64,000 nt of DNA from Phaseolus vulgaris (Eukaryota > Streptophyta > Magnoliopsida > Fabales > Fabaceae): contig NC_023749.2 in assembly GCF_000499845.2 (NCBI RefSeq), positions 42,182,658 through 42,246,657 of the forward strand, given 5' to 3'. A program made the position numbers and the translations under genes. A model generated the notes under the pieces. That model was given only the letters and a program-made list of their open reading frames with translations, had not been told where the DNA came from and did no database searches. This document shows, in pieces, positions 1 to 11,036 of the stretch (position 1 is the first letter of the stretch; each line of letters opens with the position of its first letter).

Positions 1-81
1 CCCCCTCATTATCTCCAGCACCTGTTGCATGGATAGGTCTGCTGGGGCTGCGCGTGCCGATCTCCGTCTGGTGGGGGCCAT
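1..81 (-). CDS. Ty3/gypsy Tat-like gag, N-terminal 27 codons, runs off the window
   Basis: Reading the minus strand from an ATG at 81-79 gives an open frame that begins MAPTRRRSARAAPADLSMQQ and continues past base 1. Its position about 80 bases after a primer-binding site and an LTR is where gag starts in Ty3/gypsy elements, and the basic, Arg-rich N terminus fits a Gag. The protein would coat the RNA in the cytoplasmic virus-like particle. Too little is present to see the gag domain itself. The assignment rests on context (LTR, primer site, leader, ATG) rather than on a domain match. Confidence 0.6.
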   Translation of the reverse strand, partial: MAPTRRRSARAAPADLSMQQVLEIMRG

Positions 82-160
82 TGTCACTCCAATCTCCTCC
101 AACGTTACTATAACTTGATAAACCTTCTCGAACTTGTGATGGGACCTTTTGTTTTATATC

Positions 161-181
161 GGCCCCACGGTGGGCGCCAAA
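161..181 (-). other. Primer-binding site of the minus-strand Tat-like element
   Basis: Directly after the LTR end (GGACGGAACA on the minus strand) comes TTTGGCGCCCACCGTGGGGC. TGGCGCC just inside a 5' LTR is the usual first-strand primer site of Tat/Athila-type Ty3 elements, where a host tRNA 3' end pairs. It fixes the orientation of this element as minus strand with its interior running off the left edge. Confidence 0.7.
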
Positions 182-1426
182 TGTTCCGTCCGGTTGACCG
201 GGACGTCTTCGTGCACGACCTCAATCGTCAGCTGGGGTCTCCTTCCCGCTGGTTGCCCGCGGATTCCTGCAAAAAAGAGGACAAAGAGGCGCCCTAGCGG
301 CCGTGTGCACTCCGACGCTCAAGTCAGCCAGCAAGAAACACCAAAAAACTGTCCACCCGCGTATCTGAGCACCGTGTGTGGCACTTTGAAGGTGGTAAAA
401 AAACTGTGTATAGGTGTGTGTGTTGTCTCCTTCAGGCAAAAATATTCTCCAGTCACTTGTACGTAACCTTAAAGCACGGGCAAGCAACCAGAGAGTTTCT
501 CCTAAATTTGCCAAAGGTTCCAACCCTTTTTCCGACATTCCCAGCGCTATTTAAACTGCCCCAGCATTTAAAGCGCCTTAAAGCGCTTTTAATCTCAAAC
601 GTAACGCACTCATTAAAGCGCTTAATTACGAAACGTAGCGCATTTAAGACGTTGAAACGCTCGGGAGCCATAATAGTACCTGAATGCTCGAAAGGGAAAC
701 TGTATTGAATATCTTTAATTACCGGGCACCTGACTAGAGGGTGTTTCTATTCCGGCATGGCTGTCGTACACGTGGAGGGCCTCACGACGCCATGACCCCA
801 TCTGGGGGCGTTTCTGCCCATCTGGGGACGTCTCTACGTGTGAGTCCTCCTGCTTGGGAGTGCTACTGCGCTAGGGGTGACTTTTTGGGTGCGAACTCAT
901 GCCCCCAAGTATCTAGCCACTTACTTTGATAGCGTATCTGCCTTTCTCTCGTACCCTGCACCCGCTTACCCTGGGCGTGACCTTCCTCTTGGGTCGTATC
1001 TGTCCCGAAAGCGTCTCTGGGGTGGCAGGGGTACTTCACGAGTCAGGCTGCCCTACCCTGATGTCATCACTATGGCCTTGAAGCCACCTCTTTTTTCTCT
1101 TTATCACTTTCCCGAGATATCGGGTCATGAGGCTTTCCCACGGCGTCGCTCCCTCCATGGTCTTTCCTACCCAGGGGTATCGGGGAACCACACCGTGAGT
1201 GCCTTACTTTTACACTGTTTGATCTGGCTACGCCCTGGTTGGGCGACGCCTCCACCCAGGCGACGCCTCCACCCAGGCGACGCCTTGCCTTGGCGACGCC
1301 TTGTCCTGTCTGGGCGACGCTTCCTCTTGGCGTCTCTACACCTGGGCGTCACCTTGAGTTGACTTTGACTTTCCAGTCGTTGACTTTGACCTTGACTTAG
1401 TCAACGCCCTGATACGGGACGGTACA
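182..1426 (-). repeat. 5' LTR of a Tat-like Ty3 retrotransposon
   Basis: On the minus strand the segment starts TGTACCGTCCCG and ends GGACGGAACA, so it has TG...CA ends and a short imperfect terminal inverted repeat (TGTACCGTCC / GGACGGAACA). It is followed immediately by a primer-binding site and a gag start. Its length is 1245 bp. Inside are a GC-rich tandem array (about 1242-1345) and a cluster of AAAGCGC-type words (about 568-660). Its first ten bases equal those of the plus-strand LTR at 5138, but the bodies differ, so the two are related subfamilies rather than one element's LTR pair. Confidence 0.75.
1242..1345. repeat. GC-rich minisatellite, about 17-bp unit, inside the LTR
   Basis: Roughly six degenerate copies of GGCGACGCCTCCACCCA follow one another. 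The core GGCGACGCC is itself close to palindromic, so the transcript could fold. The array is unusual in otherwise AT-rich surroundings. No function is known to me. Confidence 0.7.
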
Positions 1427-1900
1427 ATATGAAGCCAGAAAGAAGCTGATATCGCCAAGAGTCTTTGGCGACCAGGAAAAGTGCAAGCAGTGGCAAGAAA
1501 GTTAAAGACCCGTTTTGATGAAGCAGGTCGGGTTAGCGGTGTCTTAAGCCATTAGTTGAGTTAAAGTTCGTTGTTTGAAGAGTGATTTTACGCTAAGGTT
1601 CATTGCCTTGAGATTACAAGTTGTTAGAGTGATTGTTATTCGAAATCGAAGTGGTTCGAAGCAGTTAAGTATATGATCACGCTTACGAAATCGCTAAGTT
1701 AATTTCTTGAAGCAAATTGTGCAAGGAGAGATAAAGCAGACAAAGGAGTTGCAAGAGGAAATACAAAGACCTTATCATTAAATGAACATCAGTTTGTCAT
1801 AAAGTAAATATCAGTTCAGGGCACATGTACAGAAAAATAGAAAGTTTATTACAATCATATGAAAGGAGAAAGCATAAAGGTAGTGGATGGAGGGAATCAA

Positions 1901-4538
1901 TCAGTCTTCAGCAGGAACAACCTTCCCATCCACCACCTCGTTGTTAAGGGACACCATGGTAAGATCTAGATCGGGGAACAGGCAGGCGAACTGTTCCCGG
2001 GCGGCCTCGAATCCAGCAGCCAGAATCTGGGCAGAACTCAGATTAAGTTCTTCGATCTGTTTCTTAAGTTCTTCAGTTTGTTTCTTCAGCCCCTCGTTCT
2101 GCTGCTTCAGCTCTTCAGCTTGCTTCTTGAGTTCTTCATTGGTTTCCTGAGCTTGAAGAAGGTCTTCAGCAACCTTCTTGGATTCTGCCTGCACCTGGCC
2201 CAGTTCAGCGGCGATCTTCCCTTTTTCTTCGTTGGCTTCGGCAAGCTTAGCCATGGTGTCGTCCCTCTCCTTCTCCACCTTTCCCAGGAAGACCTCCCGA
2301 TCGGCTGACCTTTGTTCGAGTTTCTTCACCTTGGCGGTGTCAGTTTTAATCAAGGCCTCCAGGTCAGCCACTTTGACGCGATAAGGCACCAGCTTGCTCT
2401 CCAGCTCAATCTTCTCTTGAGCCAAAACCTGCACCTTATGGCGTAGATCGGTGGCCTCCTTGCGCGCCACCCGGAGCTCGGTGCTCATTGCATCTTCTAC
2501 TCGGGAGTGTTCAATCTCGGCGAGTGTAAGATTGCAGGATAACCTCTCCGCCTCAATCCTTATTGAGTTATTCTTAGTGCGGAGTGTGAAGAGGTCATCC
2601 TGGAGCTTCCTGGTGGAGCTCTCCACAGCTTTAGATATGATGGAGGGGAAATCCTCCGCCATCATCTTTAGTTTCGCTGAGAAAGGCTCCCACATCCTCT
2701 TGACCTCAAGAGAGAGGTTTGCTTGTGAAGGCACCGGGTGGGCTTGTTGTTGGTTTTCACCGCCACCTTCTTGAGTTGGTTGCTCAGCGGGTGCTTCTTG
2801 GCGTGGTGGCGGCGTCGGGGATTCAGTAATAAGAATTGGAGAGTGGTGAGCACCTTCATCCCCGATTGGTGCAGCGTTTGCGGTGGAGGCGTTTGAAGGA
2901 GGACCCCCTCCAGCTAATATGTAAGGCGTGGAGGCGCTCGGGGGGTTCTCCAAGAAGTTGGCTTCGGCGGCCTCAGCCACAGGAGGCGCAGACGCCAATG
3001 CAACCGCTTGGACTGGCGAGGCGGGAGCTGGTGGAGGAAGCAATGTTGGAGGCGGAGCGGGTGTGGATGGCGGTGTTGATGTTGGAAGAGGGGGTGGAGC
3101 AGATGGTGAAGAAGGCGCCACCCTCTTCCTCTTGGTGACAAGGCCATCTTCCGTCGCCTCATCATCATCCTCTTCTTCTTCCTCGTGGACTACTTGGGGG
3201 GCTTTCCTCTTTGGTTTCCTGAGGATAAGCTTTTTGCGTTGGTTGGCGGGTTGGACATCGGGAGGAGTTGGGCCTTTAGGTGGCGATCTGCCCTGTGCAG
3301 CAGCGATCTCCACCACAGAGTTTGGCACGGTTTGGGAACCCGATGCCAACCCGTGGGCTCGGGTGAGTGCCCTCAGTTCAGCGAGCTTGCCCTGGCCCAA
3401 CATACGATCTGCATAAAGCAAAAATGCATGAGTTAGCTCAGAGAGAAAAATAAATGCATAAGGCAGTATGCAGCAAAGCAGATAAATGGTGCAGAAAATA
3501 AAACCAAAGTCTTGCGCACAACGCACAAGACGCCCAGAAACAGTTAACAGAGGTAATGTCAAAATAAAGACTTAAACGTTGAAGTGAGTTCTAACCTATG
3601 CGAACTTCGAGTTGATCTTCGAAGAACTCGTAGGAGATGAGTGTTGTAGTGAGGAAGGTAATGTTGGCATCTGCCACACTCTTCCAGAAGAAGCATAGGT
3701 CCCTGTCCAAGGCACCCATGCTATCAGGACTCCTTGGCCTCCTGAAGCTGCCTTTGGACTCTTTGTTCCCCTTGTTTACCCAATACAAGGGGAAACCGTC
3801 GAGCAGAGAAGCGTCCTTATCATTGGGGCGCACCTGGACGAACTTGCCCTTCCAGTCTTTGTAGGATTGCTGGAAGATAGAGAGGATCGACCTCCCATCA
3901 ATCTCGTTCAAGCTTACCCACAGGCGATCTCCTGGGTGCTTGGCTTCAAAAAGAAAGAGGAAGACGTCCACTGACGCTGGCAGCCCCAAGTGGTCGCACA
4001 TTATCTGGAAGGCCCGTACGAACGCCCAGCTGTTGGGATGGAGCTGGGCGGCGGCGATGTCGAGCTCGGTGAGAAGCTCCCTTTCAAAGCGAGTGAAGGG
4101 AAACCTAAGTTTCACCTTCTTGAACAGGGTGGTGTAGACGAAGCAGAACAACCCGCCGTTGTTCCCCTTGTCGTCGGCGCACACGGGCAGGTCGGGGGGG
4201 CAAGGTAGCACCGTCATTCTGTCGTCATGCTCCTTGTGGAACGATTGGTGAGGCTCATCCCCTTTCGTCAGTCGAAGAACCGCCCCAGCAGAGTTTACTG
4301 AGGAGGTTTCCTTCAGCAAGGTCGAGGTGGCCCGTGGGTATAGTTTTTTGAAATCTGGAGAAGGCACGGAGGCTCCCCCGGCGACGGGTGGAGTGGCCTG
4401 AGCCAAGTTGGGGCGGGAGGGTGCAGGCCTCTCAGCCTGAGAAGAAGAAGCACCACGTGCTCGCGGTGGGTTGTATGCTTGTGATGAGGGGTTTCGTGAC
4501 GAAGGAGGAGGATTTGGGGTGATCTTTGAGCGAGTCAT
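1901..4538 (-). CDS. Spliced antisense gene of a Tat-like retrotransposon, gypsy-type transposon domain plus coiled coil
   Basis: Two minus-strand frames join through a short intron. Exon 1 is 4538-3596, with donor AG|GTTAGA. Exon 2 is 3408-1901, with acceptor TTTATGCAG|AT. The split codon becomes Asp and the joined frame is 817 codons (816 residues). I chose the ATG at 4538 (MTRSKITPNP) because the 37 codons upstream look like leader; a start at 4649 is possible. Residues about 130-270 resemble the plant 'putative gypsy type transposon' domain found in retroelement extra ORFs (motifs FVYTTLFKKVKLRFPFTRFE, YKDWKGKFVQVRP). About 370-415 is Lys/Arg-rich then acidic, like a nuclear signal. A Pro-rich stretch follows, and about 550-775 is a long coiled coil with EELKKQ-type repeats. 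No catalytic motif is visible and the function is unknown. The frame is intact over 2.4 kb, so it decayed late or is under selection. Confidence 0.75.
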
Positions 4539-5121
4539 TGCGGAAGCTGCAAAGGAAGAAGAAGAGAAAAGGTGATCAGGACTCGCAAAGGCTGACTCGA
4601 TCATGAAAGAGGGGTGAAAAAACGAACGAACGAAGGTTCGTTGTAACAAAGATGAAGCCCTAAGTTACGAAGAAGGAGAAATAGAAAAAAAAAACAACCC
4701 ACAACGTATGCACCAGACAGTTAAAGGATGATGCGAATCGGTTAAAATGCAGGAAAAACCAGCAGAAGAAGGAAAGGAAGTACCTTTTTATGATCGGAAG
4801 AGTGATGGAGGAGGTTGGTGATTCAGGAGGTTGAAGAACGTTGAGAGCTTTTGCAGAAGAGAGTTGGAGCGTCTGAGAATACGAAGAAAGTGATGGAACA
4901 GTGGAGCGAAATGAGTTTAAGGGTTTTTCGAAATGGGTTTGGGAAGCGCAAACGTTAACTGAAGGTAACCGTTGATGAAGCCACGTGTCGAACGATGGGA
5001 GGAGTGTTTGGTGGAGCGTCAGAGAAGCAGAAAGTACAACCGCTTGGAATTCTGCGCCAATGCCGCGTAGATCGGTATTGACGTGATTCCTTTAGTCTTT
5101 TCGCTGGACAAGTCTTCGCTT

Positions 5122-5137
5122 AAGACTGGGGGGCTTG
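5122..5137 (+). other. Polypurine tract before the plus-strand Tat LTR
   Basis: AAGACTGGGGGGCTTG lies immediately 5' of the LTR start TGTACCGTCC. A G-rich tract in this place primes plus-strand DNA synthesis in LTR retrotransposons. It shows that the LTR at 5138 is a 3' LTR in plus orientation, and so that the gene at 4538-1901 is antisense to its element. Confidence 0.7.
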
Positions 5138-5967
5138 TGTACCGTCCTGGTAGTCGGAAGTGATGACGTGGCATCAAGCTACAGTATAGGCGTGTTGACG
5201 AGATGCCAGGTTGGCAGAAGGGAAGGAAGTCGGGGGGCTCGTGAAATCGCCAATTATTAAGTTGGCGTGCTCCGATCTCCAGCATACCAGAACCGGCGGT
5301 CACCGGGTTAAAGATGAAGTCGCCAGATGTAAACTCAGGCGACCAAGTGATTAGAGATCGCCGGGGCAAGCACATCGCCGAAGATGAAGGTAGTGCAAAT
5401 TGTGAAGGCGGCCGACAAGACCACAGGGAAGGTGTACGAAGGCACCCTAACTCACCAATTCCAGTAGAGATCGCGCTCCAAGTTAGCTATGCACTGAGCA
5501 GTATCATGCATAAGTAACTTAGCCAAAGGAGAGTCAGAAGCAGCGCCCAAGTCAAGGAGGCTCCAGATGATGGCACGTGTACGATTGGATGCGAGCCACG
5601 TGTCCAGATGTGTAACTGCCAGGAGAGAGAAAGTGACCAGGTATATAAGGGTTTCCCAACGAACTTCTGAGGTACGCACGTTCAGATTGTATTCTTTACG
5701 CTTGCGAGTTCTTGAGCATACTGTGAGAGAGAACATTGCACGGTTCCTTTAGAGTTCTTGAGTGTTGCTCTTGAAGTATTTGGTGGTTCAGTCACTGACT
5801 TGGGCGTTGGAGTGCGATCGGCCGCAGCGGCGCCGCTCTGTTCTTTTGCAGGTTCTTGAGGTGGATCGTGACGAAGGACGGAGGTTGACGCGGTGCACAC
5901 GTCGATCCAAGTTTGACGAGGTAAGTTCCAACGTTCTGGTCAACAGGCAGGATCAGCAGGGATTCAG
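5138..5967 (+). repeat. 3' LTR of the plus-strand Tat-like element
   Basis: It begins TGTACCGTCCTGG after the polypurine tract. A TATA box (GTATATAAGGG) is at 5641-5651 and the GC-rich segment around 5800-5910 fits the U5 side. The right end is uncertain: a CA end is possible at about 5945 (CTGGTCAACA), and the next repeat starts by about 5968. Confidence 0.65.
5642..5648 (+). promoter_or_regulatory. TATA box of the Tat LTR
   Basis: TATATAA at this point lies in the 3' half of the LTR, where pol II promoters of plant LTRs sit. Transcription would start about 30 bases downstream. Confidence 0.5.
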
Positions 5968-6002
5968 AATTCGTGGACGAATTCTCTCCAACTCGGGGAG
6001 CA

Positions 6003-7060
6003 TGATAGATATCAAGTTAGAGGGGGTTTTACTAATGGAGGAAGAGGCCATCCATCCAAACATTTAACGTTCTTCCTTCTATTCTTCTCAAAAATTAAAG
6101 AAGAATTAAGTAAAGAGAGGATCAAGCCCAAAGCCAACAAAAAGACTACAAGCATTCAAGAATGGGCTCCAATTAATATCTTTCTTTATAATTTCTTTTG
6201 TATAAATTTGTAGAACATATAGGAGTAGTGTTTAGGAAGGTGCTAAGAGGGAAATAAAAAAGACACCTATTTTGTAAGTACCTTAGGCGTTAGTTTTTTA
6301 GAAAGAGCCAGAAGAAGTGATTTTTCCTTCTCTTGCTCATTTAGGCGCCAATTTAGGAAAAGACTTGAAGGTGACTCTTCAAATGTTCCTTCCCTTGTAC
6401 TCTTGGTTGGTCTTATGTCTCTATATAAAGGCATGAAAGGCACCTTCAATAAGAGATTTGATATTTTGAGTAAAGAACCTCTCCCAAAATTGGTGAGTGA
6501 TTGAGAGACTTGTGTCTTCTCCTCTTCTAGTCTCATCTTGAATGCATTCTTGGAACCTCAAGTGGCGGCATCTACACTCATCTTGGAGCCTTACATCCTT
6601 CAAGTGGCGTGTTCATCTCCAAGAACTCCAACCACATAAGTTCCCTAATTCTTTTCATCTTCTTCATCCATTTCCATTCTAAAACAAACTTTAAAACATG
6701 TCTTTGATGTTTCTAGTCATTTTAATCGGTTCATTTGTATCTTAGCTTGCTTTTGTTCGGTTCATTTGCTTTCTAGTTCATTTTAATCGGTTCATTTGCA
6801 TCTTAGCTTGTTTTTGTTCTGTTCATTTGCTTCCTAGCTTGTTTTAATCGGTTCATTTGATTTCTAGCTTGTTTTAATCGGTTCATTTGTCATAATATGG
6901 GTTTCTATATGAGTTTGGCTTGGTTACTTGTGATTTGGTGAGTTCTTGAATGTTAAGAACATTGATCCAATTCTTAGAAAATGCCTAATCATATTTCAAC
7001 TCAAGTTGAATCCATAACATGTCCATATAATATCTCTTTCATGTTATTGAAATCACATCA
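6003..7060 (+). repeat. LTR 'A' of Ty3 family 2, with TATA box and minisatellite
   Basis: The start TGATAGATATC follows a purine-rich tract (ACTCGGGGAGCA, about 5991-6002) and a 35-bp remnant typical of the end of a Ty3 polyprotein (GAATTCGTGGACGAATTCTC, also found inverted near 61900). The end is ...GAAATCACATCA, matching the ends of LTRs B and D. TATA box CTATATAAAGG is at 6421. Downstream is the CAAGTGGCGGC word shared by all family-2 LTRs here. It is a 3' LTR whose interior has been almost wholly lost. Confidence 0.65.
6715..6890 (+). repeat. Minisatellite of TTTTAATCGGTTCATTTG units within LTR A
   Basis: Six degenerate copies of a roughly 31-bp unit (TTTTAATCGGTTCATTTG followed by a variant of CTTCTAGCTTG) lie in tandem in the U5 part of the LTR. 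Related CGGTT/ACCGATT words are scattered in the inverted LTR at 60906-61890. Confidence 0.75.
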
Positions 7061-9012
7061 CTTTATTGGTCCCCTCGGTTCATACTGCACATCGACCCGC
7101 CACATCAAGTTTCTGCAAAACCTTGTGGATGGGAAGGTCGGTCATCATGATCACCGTGAAAATCTGAAAATAGTAGCGGAGCCTTCGTGTTGCAAATACT
7201 ACTGCTAGAACCGCCTTCTCAATGGCCTGATAGGGCACCTCAGGTCCCTGTAGTACTTTGCTAACAAAATATATAGGTCTCTGGACGCAGTCCTACCCCT
7301 AGACTATGACCGAGCTAATCGCCCACTCAATAATCCGAAATACAGGTGGAGGGGGGTACCTGGCAGTGGCTTGCATAGCACCAGAGGAACGATTTTTCAC
7401 ACTTGTTCCTCTTCAAACACTAGAAATATGGATACCCCCTATCTCCTCTTGCTGATACATAACGTGACAGGGCGTCCATTCATCCTGTCAACTGTTGCAC
7501 CTCCTTATGATCGTCGCACACTTCTCGGGTTTCGCCTCTATTCCCCGCTTGGTGAGGAGGAACCCTAAGAACTTCCCTACCTCTACCCCGAATACGCATT
7601 TTTTGGGGTTCAACTTCAACTTATACTTGGCTATTGTGGTGAATAGCTCATCTAGGTCGGCGATGTGTTGGTCCTTCTCCTGGGAGGTGACGACCATATC
7701 GTCCACATACGCTTGCATGTTTCGCCCTATCATAGGGGCGAGCACCCTGTCCATCAACCTCTAATAGGTCGCGCCAGTGTTCTTGAGCCCAAAGGGCATC
7801 ACCTTATAGCAATAGTTGGAGAGCTCTGTCATGAATGTTGTTTTGCATTCGTCTATGGGATGCATCCGGATCTGATTATATCCTTAGAAGGCATCCAAGA
7901 AACTGAGAAGTCTGCAGCCTGACGCGCTATCCACCAAGGCGTCGATGCTGGGCAACGGATATGAATCCTTGGGACAAGCCTTGTTCAAATCCGTGAAATC
8001 GACACACATCCTCCATTTCTCATTGGCCTTCTTGACCAACACCATGTTTGCTAGCCACTCAGGGTATTGGATCTCCCTTATATGGCCAACACTCAACAAC
8101 TTCTGGGTCTCTTGCCTGATGACCAGGCGTTTTTCCTCATTGAATCTCCTTCGCCTTTGGCATATAGGCCAGACTCTTGGATCCATAGTGAGACGATGGC
8201 ATAGGAAATCAGGGTTGATGCCAGGCATGTCCGAGGCAGACCAGGCGAAGGCGTCCAGATGCCGTGCTATCACTTCGGCGATCAGGTCTTGTGTTTCTTG
8301 GCCTAAAGACTTGTCGAGTTTGAACTTCTTTCTCCCGATCTCCCTCTCCAGCACCTCACCTGCATGATCAAGTCGCCTTTCTCGTCTGTGAAAGTCGTCC
8401 TTAGCTCCACGTGCCCTCTTACTTCTACCTGGTCTCCAGCGAAACCATACAAACAACCATCGTAAGGTCTCAGCTGGTCGGGCGATAGCTGTAACTTGTT
8501 GAAGGTCGACCAAAACATTACATTCGCCGAGATCCCTTGGTCGATGAGGACTCAGTGTACCCTTCTCCCTACTATCACTACTGAGATTACAACTGAGTCA
8601 TTGTCATGTGGGACCACATCCTGTAAGTCAGCCTTTGTGAAGTAGAGGTCGGGCTCAGGTGATTGGTCAGGTTCCCGTGCTTCGACTACCATCACCTCTC
8701 TAGCGTACTTCTTCCGCTAGAAGGTGGTGCATGCTCCTCCTGAAAAACCTCCAAAGATCGTATTGACCTCGTCATGAACTGGTATTTCATGGCCCTGATC
8801 CCCTGTTGGGTTAACACTGTTGCGGTCTCATGGCCTTGCTCTAGGTATTCCTTTAGGAGACTTTCCTTCACCAAACCGGCCAACTGGTGTCCCAGTGTCA
8901 AACAGTTGTGCAAGCCATGCCCAAAGGCCTTGTGGAACTCGCACCAGGTGTCCCTGCTTGGCCCCAACCTCTTGTCAATCGGTGGGGGTAGCTCTAGCTT
9001 GTTGGCCACGTT
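7061..9012 (-). pseudogene. Decayed Tat-like Ty3 gag-pol fragment (Gag C terminus, protease, RT, part of RNase H)
   Basis: Read on the minus strand from 9009 down. A Gag C-terminal piece has a Cys/His motif (WCEFHKAFGHGLHNC), then a protease-like segment with DQG in place of a D-S/T-G (about 8580-8520). A reverse transcriptase N half (8513-7884) contains RRRRFNEEK, WRMCVDFTDLNKACPKDSYP and SFLDAF. The C half (7757-7488) contains the catalytic YVDDM and KLNPKKCVFGV. RNase H remnants reach the boundary, where VQYEPRGPIK is still readable at 7090-7061. At least two frameshifts and several stops break it and integrase is absent. It is abruptly cut on both sides by family-2 sequence. The RT motif set is that of Tat/Athila-type Ty3 elements. 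Confidence 0.85.
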
Positions 9013-9252
9013 TGGGATTTACATACGAATTTAATTTAGTATGTAAATAGACATTACATATTGAGATCAAGTGATAAGGGTTTTGTCCTTTTTCATTTGA
9101 GAGATTTCAACACCAAGATAGACCTTTGTTGAGGGGAAACTTTCTTTTTGAGTGCTTTGTGTCTTCTCCTCTTTGTTTTACACAAGAGTGACGCAAGATT
9201 GAGGGAGAGTGATCTAACTTTTCTTTCACCAATTGTTTGTTCATTCTTTGTA

Positions 9253-11036
9253 TGGCTCATCTTTCTTTAGGGGAATCATTAAAACTTCAATCTCTCCAAA
9301 AGGTTTTCCTTATGGGTGAGTTGGCATCGGCAAAAAGGTCCCTAACACAAAAGGAGGAAGAGATGAGGCAATTGGAGGAGACACTCCAAAGGCTTGAAAC
9401 CATACAAGTAAGACAACCAACGAGGTGAAAGCATGGGAGAGCTACAAGGAGCTTCACTCTATACGACATCCATAAGGAAGATGAAGATTGGAGAATGAAT
9501 CAATTTAATGAAAACACCATCCTTCTAAATTTTATTTTCCCTATTTAAAATTGCCTAGTTTTAGTAGGGAAAGTGACCCCAACATTTATTTAGGATGGGA
9601 GGCTAAGGTATAATAAATTTTTAATGTACATAATGTCCAAGAGGACCAAAAGGTAAAATTAGCCTCCTTAGAATTCTTAGAGTATGCCATGCAGTGGTGG
9701 CATAAGACTGTAATGGACATTGGGCTAAATAAGAGGCCAATCGTGGTCTCTTGGTATGATTTGAAAGAATGCATGCGTGTGAGGTTTGTTCCTCCATATT
9801 ATACGAATGAACTCTTGTTGAAGTTCCAACGGCTTCAACAAGGACCTAGTGGTGTAGATGAGTACTTTAAAGAGCTTGAAACAATTTTAACTAAATTTGA
9901 CATGCATGAAAGTGAGGAGTCCAAAATTGCTAGATTTGTAAGTGGATTGAGAAGGGAAATCCAAGTTGTGGTAGAAGTTTATGAGTATTCATCATTGGAA
10001 AAATTGGTTCACCTTACCATCAAGTTGAATCTCAACTTTCAAAGAAAACTCATTTCAAAAACTCTCATAATGATGGCTACTACCAATCATCTTGGAAAAA
10101 TAAAAACACATCTTCTCCAAAAAAATTTCCTTCAAATATTGTGAAAGATTCCACTTACAATCCTAGAAATTCTAAACCCTTCACTTTTACACCTAAGTCA
10201 CCTCCCAAAACCTCAAGTCAAAAATGTTTTAAATGTTTAGGTTTTGGGCATATTGCAGCCAATTGTCCTTCTAAGAGAAATATGATGGTCAAATGGGGGG
10301 TTGTCATGAGTGATCATAGCTCACAAAGGTCTAAGTCCCTTACCTCTTCTAGATCCCCAAGTGAGGAAGAAAATGAAATTCCATGTAAAAGAGACTTATT
10401 AGTAGTGAGGCACATGCTAGGCCAAGTTTTAAAGCCTTTTGATGAAAGTCAAAGGGAAAACATTTTCCACACTAGGTGCCTCATTAATGAAAAGTTGTGT
10501 TCCTTAATTGTGGATAGGGGAAGTTGTGCAAATGTGGCAAGCACAAGAGTGGTAGACAAACTTGGGCTACCTACCATCTCTCATGCAAAGCCCTATAAAC
10601 TTCAGTGGTTAAGTGAAGAGGGGGAAATAATAGTAAACAAGCAAGTCCTCATAGCCTTTTCTATTGGAAAGTATAAAGATGAGGTTTTATATGATGTTGT
10701 GGCAATAAGCAACACATATTCTATTGGGAAGGTCATGACAATATGATAGACAAGGTCTACATCCTAACCAACAAAATGACTTTTAACTTCCAAGGGCACA
10801 AGGTTATCTTAAAACCCCTCTCTCCCAAAGAGGTTCATGAGGACCAAATAAAAATGAAAAACAAAAGAGAAAATGAAAAAGATAAAGAAAGAAAAGATAA
10901 ACCGAGTCAAAAAATATCATCTTACACAACTAAATCAATCATGTTGACTCGTGCCTTGCTACAAACTGCACCTCCAAGGTGTCCTTCTTCTTTGTCTTTT
11001 TCATTACCAAATAAATCTAATTACTTGACATCTTGA
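9253..11036 (+). pseudogene. gag-protease of family-2 element B, broken by stops
   Basis: The first piece (9253-9428) is a 58-residue Lys/Glu-rich coiled coil. Gag core continues through about 9540-10140 with GWEAKV, then two adjacent stops (TAATAA near 9617), then a readable segment with RFVPPYYTNELLLKFQRLQQ and ESKIARFVSGLRREIQ. A frame change near 10140 leads to a zinc knuckle CFKCLGFGHIAANC (C-X2-C-X4-H-X4-C). The retropepsin-like motif reads VDRGSCAN, where element E has VDGGSCAN, so the conserved Gly of the active-site loop is Arg. A charged KNKRENEKDKERKDKPS linker ends at 11036. Gag would package RNA and protease would mature it, but this copy cannot encode a working protein. Confidence 0.8.

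Larger units (their letters stand above)
1427..5967 (+). mobile_element. 3' part of a plus-strand Tat-like Ty3 element with an antisense gene
   Basis: The element is recognised by a polypurine tract and 3' LTR on the plus strand (5122-5967) and by a long coding region in the opposite orientation (4538-1901). Extra antisense ORFs between pol and the 3' LTR are a known feature of the Tat lineage. The sense gag-pol part is missing: at the left it abuts the 5' end of the minus-strand LTR at 1426, which suggests that the other element inserted here or that both were rearranged. Bases 1427-1900 carry no recognisable coding sequence. Confidence 0.65.

Noticed and set aside
877..1362. Plus-strand frame of 161 codons
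   Set aside because: It lies inside the Tat LTR and runs through the GGCGACGCC minisatellite. No domain and no conservation.
2928..3416. Plus-strand frame of 162 codons, Gly/Ala-rich
   Set aside because: It is the complement of the Pro/Ala-rich part of the spliced antisense gene; low-complexity composition creates the opposite frame.
182..5967. The LTRs at 182-1426 and 5138-5967 as one element's pair
   Set aside because: They are in opposite orientation, differ in sequence after the first ten bases, and each has its own primer site or polypurine tract facing a different interior.
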